From Rhabditophanes sp. KR3021 (taxonomy: Eukaryota > Nematoda > Chromadorea > Rhabditida > Alloionematidae): a stretch of 64,000 nucleotides of DNA. The stretch lies in NCBI GenBank assembly GCA_963281155.1, contig CAUJLY010000006.1, positions 3,596,001 to 3,660,000 on the forward strand, given 5' to 3'. The position numbers were made by a program, and so were the translations under genes. The notes beneath the pieces were generated by a model. The model searched no databases, was not told the DNA's origin, and worked only from the letters and a program-made list of their open reading frames with translations. Of the stretch, positions 11,927 to 23,553 are shown piece after piece. The first letter of the stretch is position 1, and every line of letters starts with the position of its first letter.

Positions 11927-14900
11927 TTAATTATGGGAAACATCTTCTTGAAAAATAATTGGTGTGCGACAGAAAGGACATTTTGAATGCTGTAATGTGT
12001 ACTCTTCAAAATCATCCATAATAAACATTTTAAAGCATGTCTCACAGTGAATAATTGGTATAGAAGGAAATATATGGACATAATATCGAAATCTTAAAGG
12101 TTTTGGAAGCTTTTGTATGAAAACATGATGCGTTTCGAGTACTCTTAATTGTTCTCTTCCCAAATTTAAAGGTTTTGTTGGTGCCATTTTCTGAAGTTGT
12201 TGTGAGCACACACATTCACCAGATGTATCTTGATCAATTAAAGCAACTGCTTCTTCGTCTGTTATATCTTTTTCAAGGAAAATTTCAACTAAAGGCAGTT
12301 GATCTATGAAATTAAGATTTATTAAATTTTTAGTAAAGAATCAAGTTACCGAAACTATGGAAGGAATGAATGAATTCCGTATTACATCTATTGCAATGAT
12401 TTGACCCCAAAATAGGGTTATTTTGACTGCAACGATAGCAGACTAACAACATATTTTCATGATCAGAGTATGGTTTTACTCTAATATTAATGGATTCGAA
12501 TTGCAAAAATTGTTTCATGTCAGCCGTTAATACCATGTCTTGTAGTTTATCCATTATTTGCCGGGATGTTTTATAGGTATGGAACTTTCGCGCCAATTGA
12601 CAAATTGTAAAATAAACAGATGCCATTGATATTTTAGGCGGCGGTTTAGGTAGGATACATAAATATCTAGCAATCATAAATATACGAAAATCAGTTGTTG
12701 CTGTAAAAGGTTGCCTTGCATTTTGGTGAATAAAATTATAAGCATAATAAGAATCTGCTAAATATTGATGTTTATGATACTTTTCTAGATACTTTTCATC
12801 ACCTAATGAGCGATCTAAAAAATGTATGGCTAATTTCCAGTTATAGTAACTGCAATCAGAATATCTTTTTTCTTGTAAAGCATTTTTTGATAACGATTCA
12901 AGAACGTCAAATGCTTCTTGTTCATGCCCTGCCTTGTGAAAGGCTTCCTGGCATTCTTCGAATTTATTTTCTTCAGCCAAATACCTCGCATAAGGTAAAT
13001 AAACATACTTGCTAAAATGTGGATATTGTCTAGCTAATGCAAAAGCATCTTCCCAATGACCTGCTTCTACATGCATTTCCATGATTGCCACAATATCATT
13101 AATCACCGTATAAATGGTCGTTGCCAATGTGTACTCATTTTTCTTTATTAGATACTCAGCAATGGTTCTTAATAATTCCCCATCACTTTTATCAATTTTC
13201 CTCCAAGTTGAGATTACCATGTCGGCCCAATCATTCTCTATCATAACATTTATTGCACCTTCAAGATCGCCCGAATCTACTAGCATCTGCGCGGCCATAG
13301 CATTGTTGTTAGATTCTTTTGCCCATTCGGCTTTTCTTCTTAACAGCGCTTTATTTAAATCAGGAGTAGCTTTGGATAGAAACTCCTGTGCTAAATCAAA
13401 CATCCTTAAATCAGAAAACATATCTAATGCCATCTCTTCCATCCCATATTCTTGAAAGACAGTTGCAGCTTCAGCAAAATTGCCAGAATAAGCATATAAA
13501 AATCCCAGAATTCCCTTTTTATTTTGCCCCATTTCAATCATTTGCTCCATCTCATGAATCAGTAACAATGATTTGTAGTCTCTAAGTCTTGCAAAGGCAT
13601 TTTTAGCAACTTCGAAGTTGTAACTTTCCATTGCATCATGTCCCAAGATAATCCAATCACTTTCAGGTACTCCCAAAATAGCCATTTCAAATGCATCCTC
13701 AAACCTTCCTACGTGAATAAGTTGATACAAATGGTTGGTTAGTGCAATTTCAATTTTTGACATTATATACTGACACAGAACAAAAATGGCTCTTCCATTG
13801 AATCCACAAACAAATCCTTTCATTGGCTCGCTAAAAGCTGTAAAATTGCATGTCTTAACATAAATAGCATCATTGCTGCTATAACAGAATAGATTCTCAC
13901 TTTTAGAATTGCAAACAACACTAAATCCATCTGGCTCTTGAAAAACTATCTCTTTCTTAACAAAATCATAACCAACACATGTGCCACTTTCATCAACTGC
14001 TACTAATTTGGTTTTTTCCATTGATACATCTATACAACGAATGGACTGACTAGATTGATAAAGAAGTATTGGAAATGGATTGTCGATAAATATTTTATAG
14101 ATATGGCCATTCTTCAACCCTATCAGCACACTTTCTCTACCGCTTGGACCTCCAACCACTTTTATGTATCTTATCAATGCTTCCATATGCCATTCTCTTT
14201 GTTTTAAGCCTTTGAAATCATAACATTGAAGTCTTTTTTCATGGCAAAGTATCAAATGCAATTCAGTAACGACAAACAATGAGCAGTTGAATTTTTGTAC
14301 AATACGTTCGCTTAAACGATATTCTAAAGGTTCATCTGGATTGTCACCTGATATTTGATGGTATATATGAATCTTGTCAGGCAATTGAATAATTAAGCGC
14401 CTCGCATAAACAGCAACTTTCTTAACTAATTCGCCACACGAAATTTTAGTAGCTTTCCCTTGACTTAGCAACTCAACAGCCACCTCTGTCATGTTTTTTC
14501 GATGAGCATAATGATCTTTATATAATCCATGAACTACTGAAAACATAATATGGTAACATGCGATGCCGCCATCGGCACAAGCAACTACAAGCATTATCCT
14601 TGAATCGTTTGGCTTAATTCTGACAGCTGTTACATAGCTGTCTAAAATTGCAATAACACCTAAGTCATTTCCCTCCCTTGTGTACAAAGAAATTTGCTTA
14701 TTCATACCACCCATTACCAAGAAATTTCCTTTGGTGATAAAGTCCATTGTTAGCACGTCGTAGTCAACAGCTTTTTCAGCAGGATATAGTTGTGTTCCAT
14801 CGAGCCGGTAATGTGAGATGGTGCGACCAAAGTCAGTTACAACCAAACATTCTTCAGGGAAAAATTGGGGGGTGATTGTTCCTTTCGCTCTTAGTCTGAC

Positions 14901-15503
14901 GTCGAAGTCCATTTCAAGAGATGGGAGGGTGAATTTGAGTGCCCAAACGGGTTCGTGATTAGATCTTGTAATAGTGGTGATATTGTCTCCTTTATCAATA
15001 GATCTAATTGAAATGGTCCCATCAAACATTCCGATAGCAACTAGTGTTCCAACACTATTCCATGATACAGAACAACATCTGCTGGTAATTTTATATTTGT
15101 TAACATTTTTTTCTGTTTCAATCCACAATCCGAAATCAGTCATCGCACATGTAATTAATGTAGTTGTCACAGGATTGAATGCCAAACACTGAATGGAGTC
15201 ATGATGGTTATACTTAATGACTCCTTGGTGCGTTTTATTCCAAATAATAACTGCCTTGTCCGCACCACCACTAGCACTGAATTCTCCATTTCCAGAATAT
15301 CCCACACAATAAACATTGTCCTTATGCGCTTTGAGGGTGTCGATCAAAGTTCCATCATCTCCATCATAAACAAGTACCTTCTTGTCAGCAGCAACGAGTA
15401 GTTCTTTTCCATCTGGCCGAAATGCAACGTCGTATATTGTGATTCTAAAATTAGATTTATATTTATTAAAAACGCCTGTGTTTATTTGTTTAATTGACGT
15501 CAT
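11927..15503 (-). CDS. daf-10: Intraflagellar transport protein IFT122 (DAF-10)
   Basis: Two exons, 15503-12350 and 12303-11927, give 1176 residues, close to vertebrate IFT122. The N-terminal third is a run of WD40 repeats (for example KDNVYCVGYS, SASGGADKAVIIW, SDGTISIRS-like blades); the middle and C-terminal parts are alpha-helical TPR-like repeats. The C-terminus has paired zinc-binding cysteines: CYRCSQ and CNRCN near residues 1020-1045, then CETCFKMF and CPFCRTP near 1137-1160. Segments such as DVAFRPDGK, VYCVGYSGNG and DITDEEAVALID match IFT122 closely. It is a core subunit of the IFT-A complex, which carries retrograde transport and membrane-protein entry in cilia. In worms loss affects sensory neurons. 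It is divergently arranged with flp-1, 295 nt apart. Confidence 0.96.
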
Positions 15504-15722
15504 TGTCAGTTTAAGATAATATTTTCATTTCTACCACCCTTTCTATTCACAAATAGTGTTTTCAGTTTATTAATGTACAAAAGATTCAACTAATTGGATA
15601 AAGGATATTGCCTAATGTAATTAAGACATATCCAAACATATCCAGACATACCCAGATGTTTACCAAAGGTTTAATTTAAACCATACAATAATCAAATTAT
15701 TTGTTTCCTCGTTTGGAATAGC

Positions 15723-15730
15723 TATAAAAG
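15723..15730 (+). promoter_or_regulatory. TATA box of flp-1
   Basis: TATAAAAG stands 69 nt upstream of the flp-1 start codon, which is the right place for a TATA element with a short 5' UTR. It is also inside the 295-nt spacer shared with the divergent IFT122 gene. Confidence 0.6.
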
Positions 15731-15798
15731 GAAACTGCCTGGTCCATCTGAGTCATAACGCAATTTTACAACAAGTATTGTGTTAGCAACCGCAAATC

Positions 15799-16519
15799 AT
15801 GCTGGTATATACTCAAAATATTATAAAGTTATTGCTTTGTTCAGTAGTAGTACTAACAGCAACAACAGTAGGTTTTAATATACAAAATTAGACTTATTAA
15901 TATAATTTAGACTATTCCGAATTGTTGCAAAACAAATCCTAATTCAGCTGTCTGCTCACAATGGACTTACTTTACACCGGACGAGCAAGCTATGATCATC
16001 AACGAAAATTTGATTGATACCGATTGCTCAGTTATTGCCATGGGCAAGGAAAAAAGAAAGCCTAATTTCATTAGATATGGAAGAAGTTCTGGACAAAATC
16101 CTACCGCTTTGGACAAGAAGGCTTCTGATCCGAATTTTCTTCGTTTTGGAAGATCTACAACTGGGGAACCCAATTTTCTTAGATTTGGACGTGCCGCTGG
16201 AGATAATAACTTCTTACGTTTTGGCAAAAGTGCATCCCCTGATTTTTTGAGATTTGGCAAAAGAAGTTTCGATAACTCCAAAGAACCTAATTTCCTTAGA
16301 TTTGGCAAAAGAAACAACTTCTTAAGATTTGGAAGAAGTCAAGGGGATGAAGACCAATTCAATCGCGAATACAGAAAGCCAAACTTTCTCAGATTCGGGA
16401 AAAGAAGTGGAGCTGCAACTAATTTTCTCAGATTTGGAAGAGCTACAGCTTTTCTCGAAAACGAATCTTTTGCCAGAAACTACAGGCAGCAACCCGATTT
16501 TCTTAGATTTGGAAAGTAA
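15799..16519 (+). CDS. flp-1: FMRFamide-like peptide precursor FLP-1
   Basis: Two exons, 15799-15867 (signal peptide) and 15911-16519, encode a 225-residue prepropeptide. After the signal peptide comes a cysteine-bearing spacer (TIPNCCKTNPNSAVCSQW), then ten amidatable peptides, each ending in Gly and basic residues. The first is KPNFIRYG; the others are SDPNFLRFG-, GEPNFLRFG-, GDNNFLRFG-, SPDFLRFG-, KEPNFLRFG-, NNFLRFG-, KPNFLRFG-, ATNFLRFG- and QQPDFLRFG-type. This is the FLP-1 pattern known from C. elegans, where the peptides modulate locomotion, egg laying and stress responses. Several sites use a single Arg or Lys after the Gly in place of a dibasic site. The last peptide ends at the stop codon after GK, so its processing needs only carboxypeptidase and amidation. 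Confidence 0.97.
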
Positions 16520-17590
16520 GATACTCTCCACAATACTTATCGCACAAAATAATTTGAGGACAAATAATCAATCATAAATATAATTATTATAAATGTGAAT
16601 TTTAAACATCATTTATTCTAATTTAATAAACGCAAACAAAACATACCCACATTCAAATGAGTTTTCATCCGCTATTTTGTCAATCCACTTTAATACAGGT
16701 CTCATTGAGTTAGGTAAAAAGGATAGAATGTATAAATCTTGTCAAATAATGGGGTTATTTCCAAACATCGTAGTCATAGCAACTGAATTGGCAGTTCCTT
16801 CGTACCAAGATAGATATTTTTGGGGTAAACATAGGACTTGTAAAATTCTTGGTTAAAGATACTGCGTACCAAACTTAATATCCACAGATTCTTGTTAATT
16901 CCCAATTTCATAATAGCGTATTTGAAATCCTTTAAACTTTAAAATTGATCTTGTAATTATGTTACTTTTAAAAAGCAATTTAAATATAAAACAAACACAT
17001 GTTTATTTTGTAAGTTTATTATTCAATGCAAAAGTAATTATTAACAGCATAAAGAAATATCTTTATTAATCACAGTAATAAATATAATTTAAAAGCATCA
17101 AATTAGCAAACATTGATGAACTTGTGATGCGGTTTATATAACTCCTGTAAACTTTTATTAAGAAAAAAGAAGTAAAAGTAATTGAATTAGATAAAATCAA
17201 GTCTAAAAATAACCTATAACTAAATGACTTAATTGATACAATTATTCAACTTATATTGTAGTATATGCTCACATAGTCCATTTTATATTACTTTTCTTTG
17301 ATTAAATAATCATCCTATAAACATTAGTTTTTAGTAATGCTTGTATTCTTTTATCAAAAATATGAAAGCATTTCTTGATATATTTAGTGATAATGTTTTC
17401 ACATCTTTGATCTTTATTTGAGTCAAGGCAAACATTACTTTCTAATACCCTTTATAATATTTCCAAGTTCAGAATATTTCTATATATACAATGTTATTTT
17501 AATGATTCAGCCAATTTTTTACTAATTTAAAGTCAAAATAATATTACGATTTCAGTTTTCCAATCACGATTGTTCTATAAATTGTAACTT
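16520..17590. other. Intergenic spacer
   Basis: AT-rich DNA 3' of flp-1. No coding sequence, RNA gene or repeat was recognised. Confidence 0.5.
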
Positions 17591-17597
17591 CTTTACC

Positions 17598-18176
17598 CTA
17601 TCTTGTTATTGCTATTATGTAATGCAGCAACATACGATGAAGCACTAAGATTCAAATCATGCATGCTTGCAGCTGCGACTTATACTGATTCAAATATAAA
17701 TGTGATTCAAAAATGTGCTGATAAAGCTTTCCCAAGTGGCAATTCCATATAATTGTGATAGTGTAGTCTAAAAACGCATTATTATATCATTTTACAGGTT
17801 GACAGATGTGAGGGATTTATATAACTGCAAAAAGTTACAACACAACTATTATTGCTTCTCGAGGAACAGAAAGTTTAAAGCAACTAAAAACACCATTTTA
17901 TGCACAAAATTATTAAGGACATAATATACAACATGGCCAAATTAGTTCTACTACAAAAACATCGAATATTCGACGTATTATAATTTTCTTAGATGTTATA
18001 GCATTGAAACAAATCCTCTTCAACAAAATCTTCTAATTACTGCCGTAGTTTTGGTAAGTGTAAATGATCTAAATCAAAAAACTAAGTCTTGTTATAATAG
18101 GAAGCAATTAAAGGGAAAAGTAGGCGAATACTTAGCAAATGGTATCTACAACGTTTATCAGCGTTGTTGGGAATAG
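17598..18176 (+). pseudogene. Decayed class 3 lipase-like gene
   Basis: The stretch starts with a leader-like LYPILLLLLL followed by TYDEALRFKSCMLAAATY and FPSGN, which resemble the start of secreted nematode class 3 lipases. Next, after a frame change near 17820, comes a conserved core strand, TTIIASRGTES, corresponding to the RGT segment of the fold. An in-frame TAA near 17910 interrupts the following part. Near 18113-18176 a helix resembling GKVxxYxxxG (GKVGEYLANGIYNVY) appears, ending in TAG. No GHSLGG nucleophile motif was found. There is also no in-frame ATG at the start. Together these indicate an inactivated remnant. Confidence 0.65.
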
Positions 18177-19251
18177 ACTCGGACAACAAAAAATATTTCA
18201 TAAGGAATCCGACAATTTAATTTATTAATTTTGATGGTTGAAAATGAAGCAATATTTAGTAAAGATAATATTTGTTTAATTAAATAAACCAAATTTGTTC
18301 CATGGCAAAGAGAGACGATTTAAATATCTAATGTTTTGTTTATTAATGAGTGATATTATCTTTTATTCTCACAGTGTAAATTTGTTGTTGGCTTTGTTAA
18401 ATATTATACTTATAATCCAACACTGATCTATACTTTGATTTACTGTTTAGAATGACTTGATTAATCTTTCATGCTAGACTAGAAGTTTTTTTGATAAGCA
18501 GGAAATTGTCAATCTTTGTTTTTAACATGATGTCAACACTTTCGTTTCGAATTTTGTTGAAGCAAAAGAAAATGGGAGCACCTTCTAATAGAAGCAATAT
18601 TTCAACACCTTCCGAATAAAATTAATCAAGACGTGTCCTTAAAAGAATGGCTAATGTACTATATTATATGAATACATTCATCAGCATGTGAATATATTTA
18701 TGAACATACTTCCGGTATTTAAAAAAATTGATAAAATTGAGATTAAAATTTATATAATTTGTCAATTAATCATCTCTCAACTGTGTAATGAGTAACCGTT
18801 TGGGCGTATGCTAAATCTGAACCAATGTTCATTTTTTTAATATTGCATCATAATATTTGTTTGTAAGGAACTTGTATATATATTGTTTGAAACATCTAAC
18901 GGGCAGGTACCGTAGATAAGTTTATTGCAGTGATAGGTCCCACTCTTTTTTATTAATTTATGATATCACCAATATCTCAAATGCACCTTTATAGAAACGG
19001 AAAATATTTAGGTTGGTATATGCTTTTTCTACAAGGTAATAAGAATATTACAATGAAAGTCAGGAAGATACAACATTTATGTATTTGATATCAGTTTTTG
19101 TCAATAAAAATTGTTATAAAATGTTTTAATGTCATCATAAAAAAGTCCTACAAAATTTGTTCTGAAGTTTAAGTACTCAATGCATACTTTTATCTTTAGT
19201 TGTCACTGGATTGCAATTTTTTCTTCAAAATAGTTTGAAAAGCGTAATTCT
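18177..19251. other. Intergenic spacer
   Basis: AT-rich region between the lipase remnant and the S28 peptidase promoter. No genes or repeats were recognised. Confidence 0.5.
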
Positions 19252-19280
19252 TATAAAAAGGATTGTCAACCCTTATCAGT
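19252..19280 (+). promoter_or_regulatory. TATA element and GATA site upstream of the S28 peptidase
   Basis: TATAAAAAG at 19252-19260 is followed by TTATCAGT at 19273-19280, the reverse complement of ACTGATAA. That sequence is the preferred site of the intestinal GATA factor ELT-2 in C. elegans. Both stand about 240-260 nt before the start codon. The 5' UTR may carry an intron, since a splice-acceptor-like TTTTAG lies five bases before the ATG. Intestinal expression is inferred. Confidence 0.5.
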
Positions 19281-19514
19281 GCATTTGTGATTCAGTACAT
19301 TCAAAGAGCTAATATTTTCTTATCTTTCATAGTATTAAAATGATAGCTCATGCTAAGTATATATAATGATGATTTTGTGGTGTTAAGGACCACTTATGAC
19401 TTCCATTTCTGTTTCAAGATTACCATTCTCAAGTTTCCTATACCATCAATAAAATATATTCTCGCCTTTATCAACATCTCTCTCTTAATAACACTCATTT
19501 TTGTTTTAGTAATC

Positions 19515-22500
19515 ATGACGAACGGCTTCGTCAAATTTGCCTTGCTATGGGCTATCTTCGTGGTATGTTTAAGTATTTTTGCTGAAGCAAAACCAAAAAG
19601 CAGTGCTTTGAACTTCTTTGGTGGAAGACCTTACGATGGATTTAGACAAGTGCACAAAAGAATCCCAGGTGATGAACGCGCAAAAGTGTTAGCTCAAGCT
19701 GCTGCCAATGCATACGAATTCACCTACACTCAAACGCTGGATCATTTTACTCAAAGTGATACTAGGACCTGGGCTCAAAGATACTTCTACAACGGAGACA
19801 TGTACGTCGAAGGGGGTCCTCAATTCATCATTCTTGGTGGAGAAGGAAGTGAAAGAGTAGAAGATGTCCTCTATCCAAACTATCCTCACGTCCAATGGGC
19901 TAAACAATTAAATGGAATGGTATTTGCCCTCGAACATAGATTCTACGGAAAATCAAGACCTTTCCCAACTCAAACTACCGAAAATTTAGTTTACTTGACT
20001 TCCAAACAAGCTCTTGCTGATATCGCTCAATTTATTACATCAATGAATACTCAGATGAACATCAAAAATCCAAAATGGATCGTCATCGGAGGGTCATACT
20101 CTGGAGCTCTTACTCTTTGGTTCCGTCAACAATATCCAAACTTGTGTATTGGCGCCGTTGGATCTTCTGCCCCAGTCGAACCAGTCCTCGATTTCTACAG
20201 ATACTTGGAAGTTTGCCAAAACTCAATTTACAATAATGGAAGTTTTGCTTGCGGAGAAGCTATCAAGGATGGAGTTAGAAACATGGTTTCTGGAAGTTAC
20301 GATGCTTATAGCAGAAACGTCATGTCTGATCTATTCAAATTGGTTCCATATTTCTCTGTAACTCCATTAGATTACAAGACCTTCCAAACTTTCTTCAGTT
20401 CCATCATCGGAAACTTCATGGGAGCTGTTCAATACAGTAGAGTTAATGCTGGACCATACAAGACCGGCTCCTCAATTGCAGATGTCTGTTCTATAATGAC
20501 TAACAATGTTGCTAACAAAGGTCAAAGTAATCTTGAACGTCTTGCTAGTGTCAACCAATATATATCTATTCAAAGCAACGGAGGGTATGATGGCCTTGAC
20601 TACTCCTACAATGAGATGGTCTCTGAACTTAAGAATGTTTCTTACAGTGATCTTGATCTTGACTTTTCTTCATCTAGATCATGGGTCTGGCAAACGTGTA
20701 ACGAATTCGCTTATTTCCAATCCACCGGATCTGGCAACAGTTCTATCTGGGGAGCTTCAATTCCAAACAACTATTACATCGACTTGTGTACTGATGTTTT
20801 CGGAGTAAGTATCAATGCCGATTACATTAAGAAGGCTGTTGCCGCCACACGCGCCGCTTATGGAGGTACCATGGGATATTCAGCTACCAATGTAGTTATG
20901 CCAAATGGAGATCTCGATCCATGGCACGCTTTGGGAAGTTACAACTCAACAGATTACACAATGGTCCCATACTTGATCCACAACAGTGCTCATTGTGCTG
21001 ATATGGAACCACCAGGCCCCAATGATGTCCCAGGAGTCGTATATGTTCGTAACTTGATCTTTATGAACATCCAACAATGGTTAGGATTAGTTGAATTCGA
21101 TACTGCTAGTCAAGCTACATCCATCAACATGGCCATGGAAAGCAAAGCTGTTGCCGAACCTAAATACGAAGAAAGAAGTGTTGAAGAAAGTCCATTGAAA
21201 TTCCACAAAGAATTATTGCGTGAACCAGTAAATACCTTCAAACATATACAACCAGGTATGGTTCATGGACTTCCAGCCCCAAAGTTACTAGAACATCAAG
21301 TTTTCTCTGCCAACAATGTTATTCGTGGATCAATCAACCAAAAACTTGACCATTTCAACAATACCGATATCAGCACATTCAAACAAAAGTACTTCTGGAA
21401 CAACCAATTTTCTACAAACAGTGGCTACGTATTCCTTTTCCTCGGAGGAGAAGGAGTTCTTGATCCAAAATGGCTTGCTGTAGAAACTTTACCAATGCTC
21501 CAATGGGCTAAAGAAGTCGGAGCTGATGTTTATGGGCTTGAACATAGATTTTATGGAGACAGTATCCCAGATATGTATAATTCAAAACTCCAATTCCATA
21601 CTTCCAAGCAAGCTTTGGCTGACATTGCTGTGTTTATCAAATCTATCAACAAGAACAAGGGATACACTACCGCCAAATGGGTCACATTTGGAGGCGGTTA
21701 TTCTGGATCTTTGAGTGCATGGTCCAGACAATCATACCCAAATCTTGTTACCGCAGCTGTTGCTTCTTCTCCATTCCTACAAGCTAAAGTTGATTTCTTC
21801 GAATACCTCCAGCAAGTACAAGCATCTATTGCCGTCAAATCGTATGCCTGTGGAAGTAACATCCACAGAGCTTTCACCAAACTCCAACAACTCATGATTG
21901 ACACCACCAAGAGAAATCAAGTGAACACTTATTTCAATTTAACTACACCGTGGGTTCTCGGAGAAGAGGTTGTTGATACTGATGCACAAACTTTGTTCTC
22001 CAACATTTATGCTACCTTCCAATTGGCCGTCCAATATAACAATGATAATCAAGGTAAATATGCCTCTGGATACGGAATTTCTAACGTATGTTCCTTCATG
22101 AACAATGACAACCAAGATCCAATTGCTAACTTGAGAGATGTTGTTAACTACAATAATGGAGCAACTGTTGTTAAGACAAGTAACAGATTTCAGGAATCAG
22201 TTGGTGCCTACGCAGCTGGATTGGCTGCAGGTGCTTCCCAAGGTGCCCGTGATGCCGTCCTCTGGTTCTATCAAACTTGTAATGAATTTGGATACTTCCA
22301 AAGTTCAGACTCCGGTGCCAACATTTTTGACTCCGCTGCCTCCGTAAACATCTTCATCAACCAATGCCAAGGTGTCTTTGGGTCACAATACACCAGAGAC
22401 CTCATTGAAGCCAACGTATATCGCACAAACTTATACTATGGTGGCAATACCAAATTCAACGGTACAAATATAGTTATGTCCTTTGGTTCCTTGGATCCAT

Positions 22501-22679
22501 GGACTAGATTGGGTATGACTCCAGCCCAATCAACCAATAATCTCAACATCTTCCAAATTGATGGTGGAGCTCATGCTTCAGACATGTACAGCCCACGTGC
22601 CTCAGATTCTGCTGATTTAGTTGCTAAACGTACCCTAATCCAACAAGCATTATACACCTTGATCCAATTTAACCATTAA
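19515..22679 (+). CDS. Tandem two-domain S28 serine peptidase (prolylcarboxypeptidase-like)
   Basis: A single coding exon of 1054 residues. The start at 19515 gives a signal peptide (MTNGFVKFALLWAIFVVCLS); an upstream in-frame opening has no good start and lies before an acceptor-like site. There are two consecutive S28 domains. The first has the nucleophile motif GGSYSGAL (Ser196), then LDPW (Asp468) and SAHCADM (His493). The second has GGGYSGSL (Ser730), LDPW (Asp994) and GAHASDM (His1020). Both triads therefore look complete. Family members cleave Pro-X bonds in lysosomes or outside the cell. Nematode versions are often secreted gut proteases, which suits the GATA site. Codon use is biased to C-ending codons, suggesting high expression. 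The substrate is not known. Confidence 0.93.
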   Translation: MTNGFVKFALLWAIFVVCLSIFAEAKPKSSALNFFGGRPYDGFRQVHKRIPGDERAKVLAQAAANAYEFTYTQTLDHFTQSDTRTWAQRYFYNGDMYVEGGPQFIILGGEGSERVEDVLYPNYPHVQWAKQLNGMVFALEHRFYGKSRPFPTQTTENLVYLTSKQALADIAQFITSMNTQMNIKNPKWIVIGGSYSGALTLWFRQQYPNLCIGAVGSSAPVEPVLDFYRYLEVCQNSIYNNGSFACGEAIKDGVRNMVSGSYDAYSRNVMSDLFKLVPYFSVTPLDYKTFQTFFSSIIGNFMGAVQYSRVNAGPYKTGSSIADVCSIMTNNVANKGQSNLERLASVNQYISIQSNGGYDGLDYSYNEMVSELKNVSYSDLDLDFSSSRSWVWQTCNEFAYFQSTGSGNSSIWGASIPNNYYIDLCTDVFGVSINADYIKKAVAATRAAYGGTMGYSATNVVMPNGDLDPWHALGSYNSTDYTMVPYLIHNSAHCADMEPPGPNDVPGVVYVRNLIFMNIQQWLGLVEFDTASQATSINMAMESKAVAEPKYEERSVEESPLKFHKELLREPVNTFKHIQPGMVHGLPAPKLLEHQVFSANNVIRGSINQKLDHFNNTDISTFKQKYFWNNQFSTNSGYVFLFLGGEGVLDPKWLAVETLPMLQWAKEVGADVYGLEHRFYGDSIPDMYNSKLQFHTSKQALADIAVFIKSINKNKGYTTAKWVTFGGGYSGSLSAWSRQSYPNLVTAAVASSPFLQAKVDFFEYLQQVQASIAVKSYACGSNIHRAFTKLQQLMIDTTKRNQVNTYFNLTTPWVLGEEVVDTDAQTLFSNIYATFQLAVQYNNDNQGKYASGYGISNVCSFMNNDNQDPIANLRDVVNYNNGATVVKTSNRFQESVGAYAAGLAAGASQGARDAVLWFYQTCNEFGYFQSSDSGANIFDSAASVNIFINQCQGVFGSQYTRDLIEANVYRTNLYYGGNTKFNGTNIVMSFGSLDPWTRLGMTPAQSTNNLNIFQIDGGAHASDMYSPRASDSADLVAKRTLIQQALYTLIQFNH

Positions 22680-23553
22680 AAATGTTGTTCTATACCTTTA
22701 TATATATTTTTAAATAAATTCTTTACTATTAAAAAAATTTTAACTTAGTTTTGCATTTTTTGTTTGATTTAATTTTGTCTTTTTTGTTTAATTTTGTCTT
22801 TTTTGTTTAATTTTGTCTTTTTTATAATTCAGTAGTACATTAGGTATAAGTAGTATGTCAAGTGTCTTTTAATATTCTTTGATCTTGTCATATTTAATCG
22901 AATCACACCAAATCAAACTATTTACTGATATATGTTTGGTATATTAAACACTAAAGTGACTTTTGCATAGCTCCGTACATTTTTGAAGAGTAGAGTTTTA
23001 TTATTTACAATTTCAAACATGTGGAGGGCTGGATCTTTATGCGTCAATGTCGTTAATTTAATCTTTGTTTTCTTAAATGTGACTTGATTAGGTAGTATCT
23101 GCATGGTATCTCTTTAAGATTGGAGACTTAAAAGTAAAGTGGGTTTCAAAAAACTATGTCTATTTTATAGAACATTTGATTTGGTGGCTTATCAAATTCT
23201 ATTAAATTGATATGAACCAATTGTCATTCATTTAAGTATAACTTGCTCTTTTTACCCTTTGATATATAAATATTATTATTTATCATTATGTAAAGCCATC
23301 CCAATCATACGTTTTACATTGACTTATCCATGAGAATGGTACGACGAAGCAATAATTTAAGAGTCTTATCTTATCTAAAAAATGTGAATATGCATTATTC
23401 CTTTTGATTCGAATAGCTTCATCCTATCTTATAGACATCTTTTTACTCCTAATTATTTGTGTTGCTATATTGTACCTAACACCATTTGTGTTTTTTATTA
23501 CTTCGTTTAATTGATGATTTATGCGAATCATAATAATTACCTTTATTTTAGTC
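22680..23553. other. Intergenic spacer with a short tandem repeat
   Basis: AT-rich spacer between the S28 peptidase and XDH. It carries the 19-nt tandem repeat listed separately. A TTTTAG acceptor-like site stands three bases before the XDH start codon. Confidence 0.5.
22756..22823. repeat. Tandem repeat, 19-nt unit
   Basis: Direct copies of a unit close to TTTTTTGTTTAATTTTGTC; the first copy carries a four-base insertion, the next two are near perfect, and a partial copy follows. It lies just after the polyadenylation region of the S28 peptidase gene. Confidence 0.8.

Noticed and set aside
15504..15720. Search for an RFX X-box in front of IFT122
   Set aside because: A GTTTCC half-site at about 15701 has no matching right half at the proper spacing.
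15967..16577. ORFs in other frames and on the other strand over flp-1
   Set aside because: They mirror the repeated FLRFG codons and have no independent support.
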